From Oscillospiraceae bacterium (GTDB taxonomy: Bacteria > Bacillota > Clostridia > Oscillospirales > CAG-272), in assembly GCA_015063805.1 (NCBI GenBank), contig SVTK01000007.1, positions 1 to 64,000 on the forward strand: a stretch of DNA of 64,000 nucleotides, given 5' to 3'. Of this stretch, positions 7,217-15,857 are shown piece after piece. The notes under the pieces were generated by a model, which was given only the letters and a program-made list of their open reading frames with translations, searched no databases and was not told the DNA's origin. A program made the position numbers and the translations under genes. Every line of letters begins with the position of its first letter. The stretch's first letter is position 1.

Positions 7217-8032
7217 ATGAAAGACATGATGAATGCACCCTTTGTGGTGGAAATGCGCAAACTGACCGCAAATATGTACCGCCTGGGCTGGGACGAGCGC
7301 AACGGCGGTAATATCAGCTATATGTTGGATGAGGACACGGTGTGGGAATACTTGAAGCCGGATGAGGTGATCCGTACGATCCCCCTGGGCTTCGACGCAT
7401 CGGCGGTGGCCGGGAAGGTTTTCATCGTCACCGGCACCGGTAAATACTTCAAGAATGTGGATGACGATCCCGAGACCAACCTGGGCATTGTCCGCATCGC
7501 CGCCGACGGCGTGAATGCCGAGCTGCTGTGGGGCTATCGGGACGGCGGAAAGTTCACCTCCGAATTCCCCGCGCACCTGATGAGCCATATGGCGCGCCTG
7601 TCGGTGGATCCCGCCAACCGCGTGATCATCCACTGCCATCCCACCCATGTGCTGGCCATGAACTATGTCCACGAGCTGGAAGAGAAGTCGTTTACCCATA
7701 CGCTGTGGGAGATGTGCACCGAGTGCATCGTGGTTTTCCCCGACGGCGTGGGTGTGCTTCCCTGGATGCTCTGCGGTACCAACTCCATCGGTGAGGCGAC
7801 TGCCGAGAAGATGAAGGAGTTCCGCCTGGTGGTTTGGGGGATGCACGGCATTTACGGGGCAGGGAAGACCATCGATGAAGCTTTCGGTTTGATCGAAACG
7901 GTGGAAAAAGCCGCGCAGATCTATATGCTCACCGCCCATCTGCCCAGAATCAATACCATCCGCGACGAGGAGATGGTGGAGCTGGCGGAGTTCTTCGGCG
8001 TGAATTATCGCCGGGATTTTCTGAATCTGTAA
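7217..8032 (+). CDS. rhaD: Rhamnulose-1-phosphate aldolase
   Basis: RhaD splits L-rhamnulose 1-phosphate into dihydroxyacetone phosphate and L-lactaldehyde, the last step of the pathway encoded here. It is a class II zinc aldolase. The 271-residue protein shows WDERNGGNISYML near residue 24, the zinc ligands in VIIHCHPTHVLAMNY (about 137-151) and the third histidine in VVWGMHGIYGAGKTIDEAFGLIETVEKAAQIY (about 208-240). AGAGGT precedes ATG 7217. It closes the rhaB-rhaA-rhaD operon and is followed by an intrinsic terminator. No lactaldehyde reductase or rhamnose transporter is in the window. Confidence 0.97.
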   Translation: MKDMMNAPFVVEMRKLTANMYRLGWDERNGGNISYMLDEDTVWEYLKPDEVIRTIPLGFDASAVAGKVFIVTGTGKYFKNVDDDPETNLGIVRIAADGVNAELLWGYRDGGKFTSEFPAHLMSHMARLSVDPANRVIIHCHPTHVLAMNYVHELEEKSFTHTLWEMCTECIVVFPDGVGVLPWMLCGTNSIGEATAEKMKEFRLVVWGMHGIYGAGKTIDEAFGLIETVEKAAQIYMLTAHLPRINTIRDEEMVELAEFFGVNYRRDFLNL

Positions 8033-8035
8033 TCA

Positions 8036-8069
8036 CTTTGCCCCTGCCGTCTTGACGGCGGGGGCAAAA
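8036..8069 (+). terminator. Terminator of the rhamnose operon
   Basis: A stem of about 14 bp, TTTGCCCCTGCCGTC with CGGCGGGGGCAAA (G-T pairs), has a TTGA loop. The next gene's -35 (TTGACG) starts inside this loop. Confidence 0.85.
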
Positions 8070-8080
8070 CTTGATATAAT
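8052..8080 (+). promoter_or_regulatory. Promoter of the HD-domain gene, nested in a terminator
   Basis: TTGACG (8052-8057), 17 bp, TATAAT (8075-8080). The -35 lies in the loop and the spacer in the descending arm of the rha terminator. Confidence 0.85.
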
Positions 8081-8112
8081 GAAGAAAAACACACAGAGAA
8101 AGGAATTTGCCC

Positions 8113-8682
8113 ATGAAGCCCGAGAAACTTCTTGATTTTCTGACCTTTGCAGGCCGCCTCCGCACCGTACCCCGCCATTGCTACACCGCTCCCGACCGTC
8201 GGGAAAGCGTTGCCGATCACAGCTGGCGGCTGGTGCTCATGGCCTATCTCTGTGCCGAGGAGTACCCCGACATCGACCTGGGGAAGCTTCTCACCTTTGC
8301 CGCCATCCATGACCTGGGTGAGGCGGTGACGGGGGATATCCCCGCCTTTGTGAAGACCGAAGCACAGGAGCAGACCGAGGATCGAGCCATTGACAGCCTG
8401 GTGAACACCCTGCCCGAGCCGGCTCGGGGAAGGCTGAATTCCCTCTTTGATGAGTACGAGCGGCAGGACTCCATAGAAGCCAAGCTTTGCCTGGCCCTGG
8501 ATAAGCTGGAGGCGCTGCTGTCCCACAATGAGTCGGACATTGCCACCTGGCTTCCCCTGGAGTACGACCTCCAGCTGACTTACGGTGAAGAGGAAGCGGC
8601 GTTCTCGCCCTATACCGAGGCGCTGCGTGCCGCCCTCAACGCCGATACCCGAAAGAAGATTGCCGAGGCGAAGAAGGATTGA
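8113..8682 (+). CDS. HD-domain phosphohydrolase (YfbR/HDDC2-like)
   Basis: This 189-residue protein is a metal-dependent HD-domain hydrolase similar to 5'-deoxynucleotidases of the YfbR/HDDC2 group. The metal ligands are visible in order: RHC near residue 22, VADHSWR (His, about 36), FAAIHDLGEAVTGDIP (His-Asp, about 64), and LALDKLEALL (Asp, about 136). The conserved Glu of the HDLGE segment is present. ATG 8113 is chosen because AAAGGA lies 8 nt upstream; TTG 8107 is too close. It has its own promoter and a strong terminator. The nucleotide specificity is inferred from the family. Confidence 0.85.
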   Translation: MKPEKLLDFLTFAGRLRTVPRHCYTAPDRRESVADHSWRLVLMAYLCAEEYPDIDLGKLLTFAAIHDLGEAVTGDIPAFVKTEAQEQTEDRAIDSLVNTLPEPARGRLNSLFDEYERQDSIEAKLCLALDKLEALLSHNESDIATWLPLEYDLQLTYGEEEAAFSPYTEALRAALNADTRKKIAEAKKD

Positions 8683-8699
8683 TCCTTCCCGTGCCGCTA

Positions 8700-8743
8700 A
8701 AAAGAAATGCTTCCTCGCAGAACATGGAAGCATTTCTTTTTTT
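8700..8743 (+). terminator. Intrinsic terminator after the HD-domain gene
   Basis: AAAAGAAATGCTTCC, 11-nt loop, GGAAGCATTTCTTTTTTT: a 14-bp perfect stem running into a T tract. Confidence 0.93.
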
Positions 8744-8752
8744 CGTCCCCGC

Positions 8753-8787
8753 TTTGACAAAATCCGCCCGGGTCAAGCCTGTATAAT
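8753..8787 (+). promoter_or_regulatory. spoIIG-type promoter with a 22-bp spacer
   Basis: A perfect TTGACA (8754-8759) and a perfect TATAAT (8782-8787) are separated by 22 bp (8760-8781), 5 bp too far for ordinary sigma-A use. In Bacillus subtilis the spoIIG promoter has exactly this unusual spacing and needs phosphorylated Spo0A to work. TTTGACA at 8753-8759 is one base from the reverse Spo0A box TTCGACA and overlaps the -35, as a Spo0A site does in B. subtilis. The genes downstream are spoIIGA and sigE, which makes the parallel specific. Confidence 0.85.
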
Positions 8788-8810
8788 AAATATACAGGGG
8801 AGGGGAGAGC

Positions 8811-9692
8811 ATGGAGCAGGTGGTGTACGGCGACATTCTGTGGCTGATCGACTTCAGCATGGATCTGCTGGCGCTGGGGGCGGCGGCCCGCATGACGGGG
8901 CTGCCTGCGCGGCCGGGACGAATGTGCGTTGCCGCCGCTTTGGGTGGGCTTTATGCGGTGTTGATCCTTTTTTTACCCCTCCGCGGTTTGTGGGGGTCGG
9001 TGCTTGATCTCGGGGCGGCGGTGGTGATGATACTTGTGGCCTTTGGCCCCTGCACCTTTCCCCGTTTTATGCTGACCCTGGGCAGTTTTGTGATGATGTC
9101 CCTGCTGCTGGGAGGCGGAATGACCGCCCTGTGCAACTGGGTCGCGGGCATTCTCGGCCGGAGTGCGGGAGGCGGCTCGGTGGGGGGATTCTTTTTCATT
9201 GCCCTCTGCGGCAGCGGAATTTCCCTGCTTTGGGGCCGTCTGCGCCGCCGTACGGAACCATCCGTTGTCCTCCTGTCTCTGGAATTAGGGGAGCAAAAAG
9301 TTTCGGTTCCCGCCCTCCGGGACAGCGGGAACCTGGTTCGGGATCCCGTGTCGGGGCGAGGGGTGATCTTCCTTGAGGAGAAGCCGCTCCGCCGGCTGTG
9401 CGGCAGTGCTCTCGCTCGAATCCTGTTCGAGCGGCGGGTGGAGAACATGGCAGCACTTCCACTCCATCTGTCCCGCCGCCTCTGTCTGATCCCTGCCGAC
9501 ACGGTGCAGGGGCGCACTCTGCTGATTGCCCTTCGGGTGGACGGGGTGTACATCGGCGGTGAGGCTTATGACGGGCTGATCTGTCCTGCGCTGAGCCCGC
9601 TGCCCGCCGACTATGCGGCCATTGTCCCGCAGATCCCTTCGGGGATCGGGACGCTGACGGGGGAATCTATCCCAAGAAAGGAAAATACATAA
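8811..9692 (+). CDS. spoIIGA: Sigma-E processing peptidase SpoIIGA
   Basis: SpoIIGA is the membrane-bound aspartic protease that removes the pro-sequence of sigma-E in the mother cell at the sporulation septum. The 293-residue product has an N-terminal half with about five hydrophobic helices (starting [21 protein letters not shown]) and a C-terminal cytoplasmic protease domain with the catalytic motif [15 protein letters not shown] near residue 168, matching the D(S/T)GN of the family. GGGGAGGGG precedes ATG 8811. The stop overlaps the sigE start by one base, giving the standard spoIIGA-sigE pair. Expression is probably Spo0A-dependent (see the 22-bp-spacer promoter). Confidence 0.95.
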   Translation: MEQVVYGDILWLIDFSMDLLALGAAARMTGLPARPGRMCVAAALGGLYAVLILFLPLRGLWGSVLDLGAAVVMILVAFGPCTFPRFMLTLGSFVMMSLLLGGGMTALCNWVAGILGRSAGGGSVGGFFFIALCGSGISLLWGRLRRRTEPSVVLLSLELGEQKVSVPALRDSGNLVRDPVSGRGVIFLEEKPLRRLCGSALARILFERRVENMAALPLHLSRRLCLIPADTVQGRTLLIALRVDGVYIGGEAYDGLICPALSPLPADYAAIVPQIPSGIGTLTGESIPRKENT

Positions 9693-10411
9693 TGGATATC
9701 GTTTTGCGTATGCGCCGACTGCTTTCTCTGACCCTGTCGGTGTTTCTCCCCGAGTCCCGGGGGGTATATTATATCAACGGGTCGGATGTCCTTCCCATTC
9801 CCCTCACCCCCGAGGAGGAGGCCGAGGCCATTGCCCGGCTGGCCGACGCCGAGGATGGGGAGTGCCGCTCTACGTTAGTGGAACATAATCTTCGGCTGGT
9901 GGTGTACATTGCCCGTCGGTTTGAAAATACCGGGATCGGCATCGAAGACCTGGTGTCCATCGGTACCATCGGCCTCATCAAAGCCATCAACACCTTCCGC
10001 GCTGACCGCAACATCAAGTTGGCTACCTATGCCTCCCGCTGTATCGAGAATGAAATCCTCATGTACATCCGCAAAAATGCAGGCCGGCGGTGCGAGGTAT
10101 CCATCGACGAGCCCCTGAATGTGGACTGGGACGGCAATGAGCTGCTTCTCTCAGACATCCTCGGCTCGGAGGAGGACGTGGTCTGTCGGGACATCGAAGC
10201 CGATGAGGAACGCCGCACCATCCGCGCCGCCGTGGCGCGGCTGGGGGAACGGGAGCGGGAGATCATTGAGCTGCGCTACGGCCTGCGGGGGGGCAGGGAA
10301 CTGACGCAGAAAGAGGTGGCCGACCGGCTGGGGATCTCCCAGTCCTACATATCCCGACTGGAGAAGAAGATCATCCTCCAGCTGCGGGGAGAGATCGCGG
10401 GACGGGTGTAG
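9692..10411 (+). CDS. sigE: RNA polymerase sporulation sigma factor sigma-E
   Basis: Sigma-E is the first mother-cell-specific sigma factor. The 239-residue precursor has an N-terminal pro-sequence of about 27 residues (basic and hydrophobic) ending at [14 protein letters not shown], which aligns with the processing site of B. subtilis pro-sigma-E. Region 2 follows ([33 protein letters not shown], about 67-100), the [16 protein letters not shown] signature (about 136-152), and region 4 with its helix-turn-helix ([21 protein letters not shown], about 206-228). ATG 9692 overlaps the spoIIGA stop. sigG, often the third gene in this cluster, is not here; rpmE follows instead. Confidence 0.97.
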   Translation: MDIVLRMRRLLSLTLSVFLPESRGVYYINGSDVLPIPLTPEEEAEAIARLADAEDGECRSTLVEHNLRLVVYIARRFENTGIGIEDLVSIGTIGLIKAINTFRADRNIKLATYASRCIENEILMYIRKNAGRRCEVSIDEPLNVDWDGNELLLSDILGSEEDVVCRDIEADEERRTIRAAVARLGEREREIIELRYGLRGGRELTQKEVADRLGISQSYISRLEKKIILQLRGEIAGRV

Positions 10412-10434
10412 GGGCAGTATCTGCACCCGTCTTT
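10402..10434 (+). terminator. Probable terminator of spoIIGA-sigE
   Basis: A 7-bp stem ACGGGTG / CACCCGT (10402-10408 with 10424-10430) spans the sigE stop and is followed by CTTTTGG. Confidence 0.6.
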
Positions 10435-10476
10435 TGGACGGCGGAAAAGAAAAATTCAAAAAAATCAAAAAAACTC

Positions 10477-10505
10477 TTGCAATTTGCAGAAATATATGCT
10501 ATAAT
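10477..10505 (+). promoter_or_regulatory. Sigma-A promoter of rpmE
   Basis: TTGCAA (10477-10482), 17 bp, TATAAT (10500-10505). Confidence 0.88.
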
Positions 10506-10544
10506 CAAGCGTATTATGAATACTGTTAAAGTGAGGTGCGAACA

Positions 10545-10751
10545 ATGAAGGCAGGAATCCATCCCGAATATAAAGAAGTTGTGATCAAATGCGCTTGCGG
10601 CGAGACCGTAACCACCAGATCCACCAAGGGCGGCGAGATGAGAGTTGAAATTTGCTCCAAGTGCCATCCCTTCTTCACCGGTAAGCAGAAGTTTGTTGAT
10701 GCCGGCGGACGGGTTGACAAGTTCAAGAAGCGTCTTGAGGCAAGCAAGTAA
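10545..10751 (+). CDS. rpmE: 50S ribosomal protein L31, zinc-binding form
   Basis: L31 (bL31) bridges the two ribosomal subunits. The 68-residue product begins [20 protein letters not shown], has the two cysteine pairs CAC and CSKC that bind zinc, and the family segment [20 protein letters not shown] near the end. Four cysteines mark it as the zinc-containing (C+) form, used when zinc is sufficient. ATG 10545 follows GAGGTG at 6 nt; the in-frame GTG 10536 lies within that ribosome site. It is a single-gene unit with promoter and terminator. Confidence 0.97.
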   Translation: MKAGIHPEYKEVVIKCACGETVTTRSTKGGEMRVEICSKCHPFFTGKQKFVDAGGRVDKFKKRLEASK

Positions 10752-10778
10752 TTTCGACCGACATTTATTCGGCAAATT

Positions 10779-10827
10779 GGGCAAGGTGCGCGCAAATAGC
10801 GTGTGCATTGCCCTTGTTTGCGTTTTC
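10779..10827 (+). terminator. Probable terminator of rpmE
   Basis: GGGCAAGGTGCGCGC (10779-10793) pairs with GCGTGTGCATTGCCC (10799-10813) through G-T pairs and one mismatch, followed by TTGTTTGCGTTTT. Confidence 0.7.
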
Positions 10828-10871
10828 GCGTAATTTACCCACGGCAGGGGCCGTGAGAACAGGAGGCTTTC

Positions 10872-12206
10872 ATGATATCCGAAAACAAACCGAATACTGT
10901 TGAAACCGTGACCGTGTCCGCTGCCGAGTGGCGCGCGGCTCTGGTGGGGGTGATCAATCGGGATTGCCCCGAGGATGAGGCAGAACGCAGCCTGGACGAG
11001 CTGTCCCGTCTGCTGGATACTGCGGGGGGAGAGACAGTGGTCCGCCTTCTGCAGGCAAAGGAAAGCCCCGATCCCCGAACCTATATCGGCTCGGGCAAAG
11101 TAGAGGAGCTGGCGACCCTCTGCGAACAAAACGATGTTGGACTGATTGTCTTTGATACCGAGCTTTCCCCCTCCCAGATCCGCAATTTGGAGGAGGGTCT
11201 GGGTGATTGCCGGGTCATTGACCGCAGTATGCTTATCCTGGACATTTTTGCTCTCCACGCCAAGACCGGCGAGGGTAAGCTGCAGGTTGAGCTTGCCCAG
11301 CTGAAATATACCGCGCCCCGTCTCATCGGCCGGGGAACCGAGCTGTCCCGTCTGGGCGGCGGCATCGGTACCCGAGGCCCCGGTGAGTCCCAGTTGGAGC
11401 GGGATCGCCGTCACCTCAAACGCCGCATTGCCGCCCTGGAGGACGCCCTGGATGAGCTGGAGCGGAACCGCCGCACCATGCGTGCTGCCCGCGAGCGCAG
11501 CGGGGTGACCAAAATTGCCATTGTGGGCTACACCAATGCAGGGAAGTCCACTCTGCTCAACCGCCTTACCGATGCGGGGATTTTGGCCGAGGACAAGCTC
11601 TTCGCTACCCTTGACCCCACCACGCGGAAATATTCGCTTCCTTCCGGTGAGCAGGTCCTGCTCACTGACACGGTTGGGTTTATCCGCCGTCTGCCCCACC
11701 ATCTGATTAAGGCCTTCCGTTCCACCCTGGACGAGGCGGCCTGCGCCGATATCCTGCTGATCCTGCTGGATGCTTCGGATCCTGAGTGCAACGAGCAGCT
11801 GGCGGTCACCGAGCAGCTGCTGCGGGATCTCGGTGCTGCGGGGAAGCCTACCCTGTATGTGTTCAATAAGTGTGACAGAGAAGCCCCCGAGGGCTTTGTG
11901 CCCCCTGCCATGCTTCGGGATGGGGCGGTCTGCCGCATCTCTGCCAAGACGGGAGAGGGAATTGACGGGCTGGTGGAGCAGATTGAGTCTTTCGTGATGG
12001 CCGGTCGCCGTCGCTTGACCTTTGTGATTCCCAATGCCGAGGCAGGTGCGCTGACCAAGCTGTATCAGAATGCCAATGTGGAGTCGGTGGACTACGGCCC
12101 GGAGAACATCACCGCCGTAGCCGTGGCCGATGCCAAAACCGCGGGGATGCTCCGCCGCTATCTCGGGGAGGACAGCTATGGCCAAAGCGAAGACGAAGAC
12201 GAGTGA
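10872..12206 (+). CDS. hflX: GTPase HflX
   Basis: HflX is a ribosome-associated GTPase that splits stalled or hibernating 70S ribosomes. The 444-residue protein has the N-terminal nucleotide-binding domain (TYIGSGKVEELA near residue 74, IVFDTELSPSQIRNLE near 95), the glycine-rich linker RLGGGIGTRGPGESQLERDRR (about 159-179), and the GTPase domain with G1 GYTNAGKST (about 218-226), G3 DTVGF (about 266-270) and G4 NKCD (about 332-335). AGGAGG lies 6 nt before ATG 10872. The yigZ-like gene begins inside its last 29 bp, so the two are translationally coupled. Confidence 0.96.
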   Translation: MISENKPNTVETVTVSAAEWRAALVGVINRDCPEDEAERSLDELSRLLDTAGGETVVRLLQAKESPDPRTYIGSGKVEELATLCEQNDVGLIVFDTELSPSQIRNLEEGLGDCRVIDRSMLILDIFALHAKTGEGKLQVELAQLKYTAPRLIGRGTELSRLGGGIGTRGPGESQLERDRRHLKRRIAALEDALDELERNRRTMRAARERSGVTKIAIVGYTNAGKSTLLNRLTDAGILAEDKLFATLDPTTRKYSLPSGEQVLLTDTVGFIRRLPHHLIKAFRSTLDEAACADILLILLDASDPECNEQLAVTEQLLRDLGAAGKPTLYVFNKCDREAPEGFVPPAMLRDGAVCRISAKTGEGIDGLVEQIESFVMAGRRRLTFVIPNAEAGALTKLYQNANVESVDYGPENITAVAVADAKTAGMLRRYLGEDSYGQSEDEDE

Positions 12207-12846
12207 GAGCAGCCCCCCCGAAACCCCCAAGTATGTTACCCTTGCGCGGGAAGCAGAGGCGGAATTTGAGGAAAAGCGATCCCGTTTCATCGGACGTGCC
12301 GCCCCGGTGAAAACCGAGGAGGAGGCACAGGACCTGATCCGTCGGGTCAAAGCCGACTATCCGGGGGCAACCCACTATGTGTGGGCCTATACCATGCGGG
12401 GCGGCGCCCAGGCCCGTTACACCGACGACGGCGAGCCGTCGGGAACGGCAGGGCGGCCTGTGCTGGATGTGATTGTGAAGTCGGGCTGTGACGATGCCTG
12501 CGTGGTGGTGGTGCGCTACTTCGGCGGCACTTTGCTTGGTGCCGGCGGCCTGGTCCGGGCCTATGCCCACAGTGCGGCCATCGCCCTGGAGGCGGCTGAG
12601 ATTGTGGCCTTCGAAAAATACGCGGAGCTGTCCCTTTCCTGCGGCTATGGCGAGTATCAGAAGTATATCGTCGAGTTGGAGCGGGTGGGGGCGATTGTGG
12701 ACGACACCGTTTTCGCCGACGGCGTCACCCTCCGTTTTGCCCTTCCTGTTGCCGAGGCCGAAGAAATCCGTGCCCGCATCCGTGAACTGAGCGCGGGACG
12801 GGATGAGGCTGTGGTCACGGGGGAGCGCTTTGACTGCCGCCGCTGA
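12178..12846 (+). CDS. YigZ/IMPACT-family protein
   Basis: This 222-residue protein belongs to the UPF0029 (YigZ/Impact) family, whose biochemical role in bacteria is not settled. The conserved N-terminal domain is clear: EAEAEFEEKRSRFIGRAAPVKTEEEA, then ATHYVWAYTMRGG, RYTDDGEPSGTAGRPVLDVI and VVVVRYFGGTLLGAGGLVRAY (about residues 25-140); a C-terminal ferredoxin-like domain follows. The start is ATG 12178 (GGGGAGG just upstream), inside hflX; the longer in-frame start at 12130 is disfavoured. A short lysine/threonine-rich N-terminus (AKAKTKTSES) precedes the domain. Confidence 0.88.
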   Translation: MAKAKTKTSESSPPETPKYVTLAREAEAEFEEKRSRFIGRAAPVKTEEEAQDLIRRVKADYPGATHYVWAYTMRGGAQARYTDDGEPSGTAGRPVLDVIVKSGCDDACVVVVRYFGGTLLGAGGLVRAYAHSAAIALEAAEIVAFEKYAELSLSCGYGEYQKYIVELERVGAIVDDTVFADGVTLRFALPVAEAEEIRARIRELSAGRDEAVVTGERFDCRR

Positions 12847-12890
12847 CCGCATAATTTTCCCGCTTTCGGGAAAAACTGAACCTATTGTCC

Positions 12891-12938
12891 GGGGGCCGTG
12901 CCGACCGCACGGCCCCCCGATGATTTTCTGCTTTTTTT
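12891..12938 (+). terminator. Terminator after hflX-yigZ
   Basis: GGGGGCCGTGC, loop CGACC, GCACGGCCCCC (12891-12917) is a perfect 11-bp stem followed by a T-rich tract ending in TTTTTTT. A second smaller hairpin, TTTTCCCG / CGGGAAAA (12855-12874), lies just before it. Confidence 0.85.
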
Positions 12939-13033
12939 CGTCGAAAAAAGAAGAAAAAATTTTGTCGTAAAAAAAGTATTTTGCAAGCGGTTGACGTATC
13001 TTAATGGTAGAATAACGATAAGGAGGGCACGGT

Positions 13034-14041
13034 ATGAGTACCATTTGTGAAATTTTTCTTGAGCGGGAACGGCAGAGTCTGTCCCCCTATGCGTTCCTCA
13101 CCGCCGATACCGCCGGCCGGGACCATCCCTGTACCCCTTGTACCAACCGCACCGAATTTCAGCGCGACCGGGACCGCATCATCCATTCCACGGCCTTCCG
13201 CCGCCTGATGCATAAAACTCAGGTCTTTCTCGCCCCTGCGGAGGATCACTACCGTACTCGTCTGACCCATACCCTTGAGGTGACCCAGATTGCCCGAGGG
13301 ATTGCCCGTGCTCTGCGCCTCAATGAAGACCTGGCAGAGGCGGCTGCCCTGGGCCATGACCTGGGGCATACCCCCTTCGGCCACGCGGGCGAGCAGGCAC
13401 TGCAGCATTGCTACGATCCCGGCTTCCGCCATTATAAGCAGTCCCTGCGGGTGGTGGAGCGACTGGAGAAGGACGGCCGCGGGCTGAATCTGACCCGCGA
13501 GGTGCGGGACGGGATCGTCAACCACACGGGCAAGCATATGGCCTCCACCCTGGAAGGGGTTATTGTCAAGTTTGCCGACCGCATTGCCTACATCAACCAC
13601 GATATTGACGATGCCTGCCGCGCGGGGATCCTGACTTTGGATGACATACCCGCCGATCTGCTTCGGGTGTTGGGCCGTGGACACAGCGAACGGATCAATA
13701 CCATGGTGACCTCGGTGATCACTGCCAGCGAAAATTCCCCCGTGATCACCATGACCGATGAAGTGGGAGAGGCCACCGCCCGCCTGCGGGAATTCCTGTT
13801 TGATCGGGTGTACCGCAATCCGGTGGCCAAGGGGGAGGAGAGCAAGGCGAAGGAACTGCTTTCCCGCCTGTTTGATTATTTCTGTCAGAACCCCGAGCGG
13901 ATGCCTGAACTTTATGTGCGCAGTCTGGAGGAGGAGGGGGTTGGCCGCTGTGTCTGCGATTACCTGGCGGGCATGACCGACCGATATGCCATCGAGCTCT
14001 ACCGCGCACTGTACATCCCGCGGGTGTGGGGAGGAAAATAA
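13034..14041 (+). CDS. dgt: Deoxyguanosinetriphosphate triphosphohydrolase-like protein
   Basis: dGTPases remove triphosphate from dNTPs and so affect dNTP pools. The 335-residue HD-domain protein has FQRDRDRIIHSTAFRRLMHKTQVF near residue 38, the metal-binding RLTHTLEVTQIA (His, about 79), LGHDLGHTPFGHAGE (His-Asp, about 113-128), and a later Asp in KFADRIAYINHDIDDA (about 179-194). AGGAGG precedes ATG 13034. It lies 3 bp upstream of dnaG in the dgt-dnaG-rpoD order common in Clostridia, suggesting shared expression of dNTP control, priming and the main sigma factor. dGTP specificity is inferred from the family. Confidence 0.92.
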   Translation: MSTICEIFLERERQSLSPYAFLTADTAGRDHPCTPCTNRTEFQRDRDRIIHSTAFRRLMHKTQVFLAPAEDHYRTRLTHTLEVTQIARGIARALRLNEDLAEAAALGHDLGHTPFGHAGEQALQHCYDPGFRHYKQSLRVVERLEKDGRGLNLTREVRDGIVNHTGKHMASTLEGVIVKFADRIAYINHDIDDACRAGILTLDDIPADLLRVLGRGHSERINTMVTSVITASENSPVITMTDEVGEATARLREFLFDRVYRNPVAKGEESKAKELLSRLFDYFCQNPERMPELYVRSLEEEGVGRCVCDYLAGMTDRYAIELYRALYIPRVWGGK

Positions 14042-14044
14042 GCC

Positions 14045-15817
14045 TTGATCCCACGTGATTTTATTGAAGAACTGAAGCAACGATGCGATCTTGAGGAGGT
14101 CGTGGGGAGCTATGTTCAGCTGCGGCGGGCGGGGGCCAATCTCTCAGGCTGCTGTCCCTTCCACAGTGAGAAGACGCCTTCCTTCACGGTTTTTCCCGAT
14201 CGGCATTTCTATTGTTTTGGCTGTGGTGCGGGGGGAGATGTGATCTCCTTCATCATGCGCCAGGAAAACCTGGATTATGCCGGTGCCATTGCCTTTCTTG
14301 CCGCACGGGCAGGCCTTGCCGTTCCCCAGCAGGGGGAGGTAAGGGAAGACGGTGTCCGCCGCTCCCGGGTGCTGGAGATGAACAAGACCGCAGCCCGCTA
14401 TTTCCGCGAGATCCTGAACACCGATGCGGGGGCAGAGGCGCGGGCCTATTTGGCCAAGCGCCAGCTCAGCGGGGCTACCGTACGTCGCTTCGGCCTGGGA
14501 TTCGCGCCCAACGATTTCAGCAGTCTATACCGCTTTCTGCGGGGAAAGGGATATACCGACGAGGAAATGATCGCCGGTTTCCTCTGCCGCCGGAGTGATC
14601 GGAGCGGCCATATGTTCTCACTCTTCCGCAATCGAATCATGTTCCCCATTATCGACGTGGCGGGCAACGTGATCGCCTTCGGTGGGCGTGTCATGGACGA
14701 CAGCAAGCCGAAGTATCTCAATTCCTCGGATACCCCGGCCTTCAAAAAGAGCAAAAATCTTTTCGCCCTCAACTATGCCAAGGGCAACTGCGCCGAGCAG
14801 ATGATCCTCTGCGAGGGGTATATGGATGTCATTGCTCTCCACGCCGCAGGCTTTCCCTGCGCCGTGGCAACCCTCGGCACCGCCATCACCCCCGAGCAGG
14901 CACGGCTGATGACCAAGTACACCTCCCGGGTGGTCATCTCCTACGACAGCGACGAAGCGGGCCAGCGGGCGGCGCAGAAGGCTCTGCGCATCCTGGGTGA
15001 AGTTGGCCTTGAAACCCGCGTCCTGCGGATGACGGGCGCAAAAGACCCCGATGAATATATCAAGGCCTACGGTCCCGACCGCTTCCGCCAGCTGCTGGCC
15101 GGGAGCAGTACCGGCTTCGAGTACAGGCTGGAGGCCATTCTCGCGCCGAAGGATCTCTCCCTGGCCGATGAGAAGATCAAGGCCGCGGCTGAGGTCTGTC
15201 GGCTCATCGCCGCCAGCGGCTCCCGGGTGGAACGGGAGGTGTATATTCTGGAGGCGGCCAAGCGACTTGAACTCCCCCCCGATATCCTGCGCCAGGATGT
15301 GGAGCGGGAAGCCGGGCGAATGCGCCGGGAGCAAAAGAAGCAGGAGAGCAGGGAAGCCCACGCAGGTGCGGCGGGCTACGGCGATCGGGTCAATCCCGAT
15401 GCCGCCAAGAATATGCGGGTCTGGCGCGGTGAGGAAACGGTGCTGGGGCTGATGCTCCTCTACGATGAGCACCGTGCTGCCATCTGCTCCGGAGCTGTAC
15501 CTCTCACCGAGGAGGACTTCTTCACCGATTTTGGCCGACGAGCCTTCGGGGCGATCCTTGAACTGGAACGCAGCGATGCAGGGTTTGAGATTGGCCTGCT
15601 GGGTGAGCATTTCACCCCCGAAGAGCTCGGACGGTTGGAGAAGATGCGCATCGAGCGCAGAGGCCTGAGCGAAAACAGTATCAGTGTCCTGCGGGAGAGC
15701 GCCGAGCTTCTCCACAGCGAGGCCGAGCGACGGCGGCACGCCGATGAGGGTGCCCTGTCCGCCGTGGAGCGCAAGCGTGCGGCCCTGGCGGCCAAAAAGA
15801 AAGACAAAACAACATAA
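14045..15817 (+). CDS. dnaG: DNA primase
   Basis: DnaG makes RNA primers at the replication fork. The 590-residue protein has the N-terminal CHC2 zinc finger (Cys37, His40, Cys57, Cys60 in CCPFHSEKTPSF...YCFGCG), the RNA polymerase core with RNRIMFPIIDVAGNVIAFGGR near 197-217, and the TOPRIM domain with MILCEGYMDVIALH (Glu about 259) and ISYDSDEAGQRAA (about 298). A C-terminal helicase-binding region follows. It starts at TTG 14045 behind GGGGAGG. It sits between dgt (3-bp gap) and rpoD (40-bp gap), the macromolecular-synthesis arrangement. Confidence 0.97.
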   Translation: MIPRDFIEELKQRCDLEEVVGSYVQLRRAGANLSGCCPFHSEKTPSFTVFPDRHFYCFGCGAGGDVISFIMRQENLDYAGAIAFLAARAGLAVPQQGEVREDGVRRSRVLEMNKTAARYFREILNTDAGAEARAYLAKRQLSGATVRRFGLGFAPNDFSSLYRFLRGKGYTDEEMIAGFLCRRSDRSGHMFSLFRNRIMFPIIDVAGNVIAFGGRVMDDSKPKYLNSSDTPAFKKSKNLFALNYAKGNCAEQMILCEGYMDVIALHAAGFPCAVATLGTAITPEQARLMTKYTSRVVISYDSDEAGQRAAQKALRILGEVGLETRVLRMTGAKDPDEYIKAYGPDRFRQLLAGSSTGFEYRLEAILAPKDLSLADEKIKAAAEVCRLIAASGSRVEREVYILEAAKRLELPPDILRQDVEREAGRMRREQKKQESREAHAGAAGYGDRVNPDAAKNMRVWRGEETVLGLMLLYDEHRAAICSGAVPLTEEDFFTDFGRRAFGAILELERSDAGFEIGLLGEHFTPEELGRLEKMRIERRGLSENSISVLRESAELLHSEAERRRHADEGALSAVERKRAALAAKKKDKTT

Positions 15818-15857
15818 AACAACAAAGAAGAAATACATACCGTAAAGGGGATAAGGC

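Noticed and set aside
10371-12350. Long open frame (659 codons) opposite hflX
   Set aside because: Shadow of hflX; no start signal and low-complexity composition.
12991-13016. Candidate promoter TTGACG ... TAGAAT before dgt
   Set aside because: Spacing between the hexamers is about 11 bp; no better-spaced pair was found, so the dgt promoter stays unassigned.
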